Below, piece by piece: positions 32,779 to 33,726 of a DNA stretch of 33,726 bases (position 1 is its first letter; each line of letters starts with the position of its first letter). The DNA is from Euryarchaeota archaeon UBA229 (GTDB lineage: Archaea; Thermoplasmatota; Poseidoniia; Poseidoniales; Poseidoniaceae), in NCBI GenBank assembly GCA_002505355.1, contig DAUW01000125.1:1-33726 (forward strand), in the 5' to 3' direction. The notes beneath the pieces were generated by a model, which worked only from the letters and a program-made list of their open reading frames with translations, did no database searches and had not been told where the DNA came from. The position numbers and the translations under genes are program-made.

Positions 32779-33726
32779 AGATTTAGTAGATTTTTGGCAG
32801 CATTTAGACTGTCTTGTAGGCCATCAGGATTAGTTCCGCCACCCTGGGCAAATGTCGGCCTACCACCGCCACCACCAGCGATGTGGGTAATTATGCTCTG
32901 CAGTATTTCTACTGAATTATATCGTTCACTAGCCATGGTATTTTCCGTGGTTGCAACCATTAACTTACCCCCACCATCCCTTGAACCGAGTATTGCTAAG
33001 GTGGGCTTTTGTGGGTCGAGAGTAAGTTCTTTGAGCATCTTAGACATGTTCTTTAATCCCCCATCTGCCTCCATTATCACTATTCTGACCCCGTCTTGAG
33101 TATAGCTAGAGTCGTCACTACCAGAAGTCCTCAGCCGCACTATCTCTGCTTCAAGTTGTTCTATGCGTTTTCGTTGATCCTTCCATTCACTAAAGAAGCG
33201 TTCGGCTGTTCGAGGTACGTCGTTGATATTTACGCCGAAAACGTCGCTTGTTTGGCGCAGGATATCATCTTGTTCGCGCGCATAGTCTAGCGCTGCTTGG
33301 CCTGCAACGATGTGCAGTCTTTCAACCCCGTCTTGAACGGCTGCTGAACGGACTATTCGTATCGAACCAATTTGTCCTAACTCATCGTGATGTGTGCCAC
33401 CACAGGCTTGAATATCATGGTCTGAGATCCTTAGAACGCGTATTGTATCGCCTTTTGGTGCACCTCCTTGGTACAAATCAAACCCGTGTTTTCGATCTGC
33501 GTCTCGACGATTGAGGATGGTCTTTTCCGTTCGGGGAACTTTGACAATCACTTCGTTAGCCATCTTCTCAATTGAATCTAGATCTTGTCGAGAAAGACGG
33601 TTATAATGTGTTATATCGAGCCTTGCTGATTCTTCTGCTTTGTTTGCCCCGGCTTGGTATATGTGTGGTCCGAGTATCTTTCTGGCCGCACCACCAACAA
33701 TATGTACCGAAGTATGGTGGTCCATC
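32775..33726 (-). CDS. alaS: Alanyl-tRNA synthetase, C-terminal part, cut by window edge
   Basis: The visible 317 residues are the C-terminal third. They begin in the editing domain with DHHTSVHIVGGAARKILGPHI, whose HxxxH (HTSVH) and later CGGTHHDELGQIGSIRI give the zinc ligands that clear mischarged tRNA. A short coiled-coil stretch follows (RKRIEQLEAEIVRLR), then the DHHA1-type C-terminal domain ending in HIAGGGGGRPTFAQGGG, the usual finish of this family. The aminoacylation domain lies beyond position 33726. The stop codon overlaps the Nudix stop on the other strand. No truncation other than the window edge is seen. Confidence 0.93.
   Translation of the reverse strand, partial: MDHHTSVHIVGGAARKILGPHIYQAGANKAEESARLDITHYNRLSRQDLDSIEKMANEVIVKVPRTEKTILNRRDADRKHGFDLYQGGAPKGDTIRVLRISDHDIQACGGTHHDELGQIGSIRIVRSAAVQDGVERLHIVAGQAALDYAREQDDILRQTSDVFGVNINDVPRTAERFFSEWKDQRKRIEQLEAEIVRLRTSGSDDSSYTQDGVRIVIMEADGGLKNMSKMLKELTLDPQKPTLAILGSRDGGGKLMVATTENTMASERYNSVEILQSIITHIAGGGGGRPTFAQGGGTNPDGLQDSLNAAKNLLNL

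Overview
The window looks like a piece of a low-GC archaeal chromosome, most likely a marine Thermoplasmatota relative (Marine Group II/III, 'Poseidoniia'-like). That placement is an inference. It rests on an archaeal-type SRP RNA with a TATA promoter at the left edge, a geranylgeranyl-reductase-type flavoprotein, an archaeal-style serine hydroxymethyltransferase, a Dpo4-like polymerase, an archaeal-style valyl-tRNA synthetase, GGTGAT-type Shine-Dalgarno motifs, and a very large thrombospondin type-3 repeat surface protein. No tRNA, CRISPR array, insertion sequence or phage gene was seen. Coding density is very high, and several convergent or tandem genes abut or overlap by a few bases.

Left part (1-7450): the 5' part of SRP RNA (minus, cut by the window edge); a pyrD-ccmE pair on the minus strand (quinone-type dihydroorotate dehydrogenase, then a C-type CcmE heme chaperone); then plus-strand genes for a small unknown protein, a bacterial-style type IA topoisomerase with zinc fingers and three C-terminal repeats, a geranylgeranyl reductase-like flavoprotein and an unknown two-helix membrane protein.

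Centre (7451-25213): about 18 kb and ten genes all on the minus strand. In transcription order these are an RND/MMPL exporter, an EVE-domain protein, an alanine-type aminotransferase, a 12-helix protein with a helical-repeat domain and basic tail, serine hydroxymethyltransferase, an unknown protein with two similar halves (V4R-like), the calcium-binding repeat surface protein with an embedded lipoyl/biotinyl-like domain, a membrane-anchored Ig/PKD-like surface protein, a Xaa-Pro aminopeptidase, and MqnC (futalosine-pathway menaquinone synthesis).

Right part (25372-33726): valyl-tRNA synthetase (plus), then minus-strand serA and dinB, an unknown polytopic membrane protein (plus), an ETHE1-like metallo-beta-lactamase protein (minus), a Nudix hydrolase (plus), and the C-terminal part of alanyl-tRNA synthetase (minus, cut by the window edge).

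Functional threads: MqnC, quinone-dependent PyrD, CcmE and an isoprenoid reductase point to a menaquinone- and cytochrome c-based respiratory lifestyle. SerA and GlyA give the serine/glycine/one-carbon route. The two secreted repeat proteins plus the RND exporter and the large helical-repeat membrane protein are the most lineage-specific content. I see no clear-cut new defence or mobile system; the best candidates for undescribed biology are the surface protein pair, the V4R-like duplicated protein and the large helical-repeat membrane protein.
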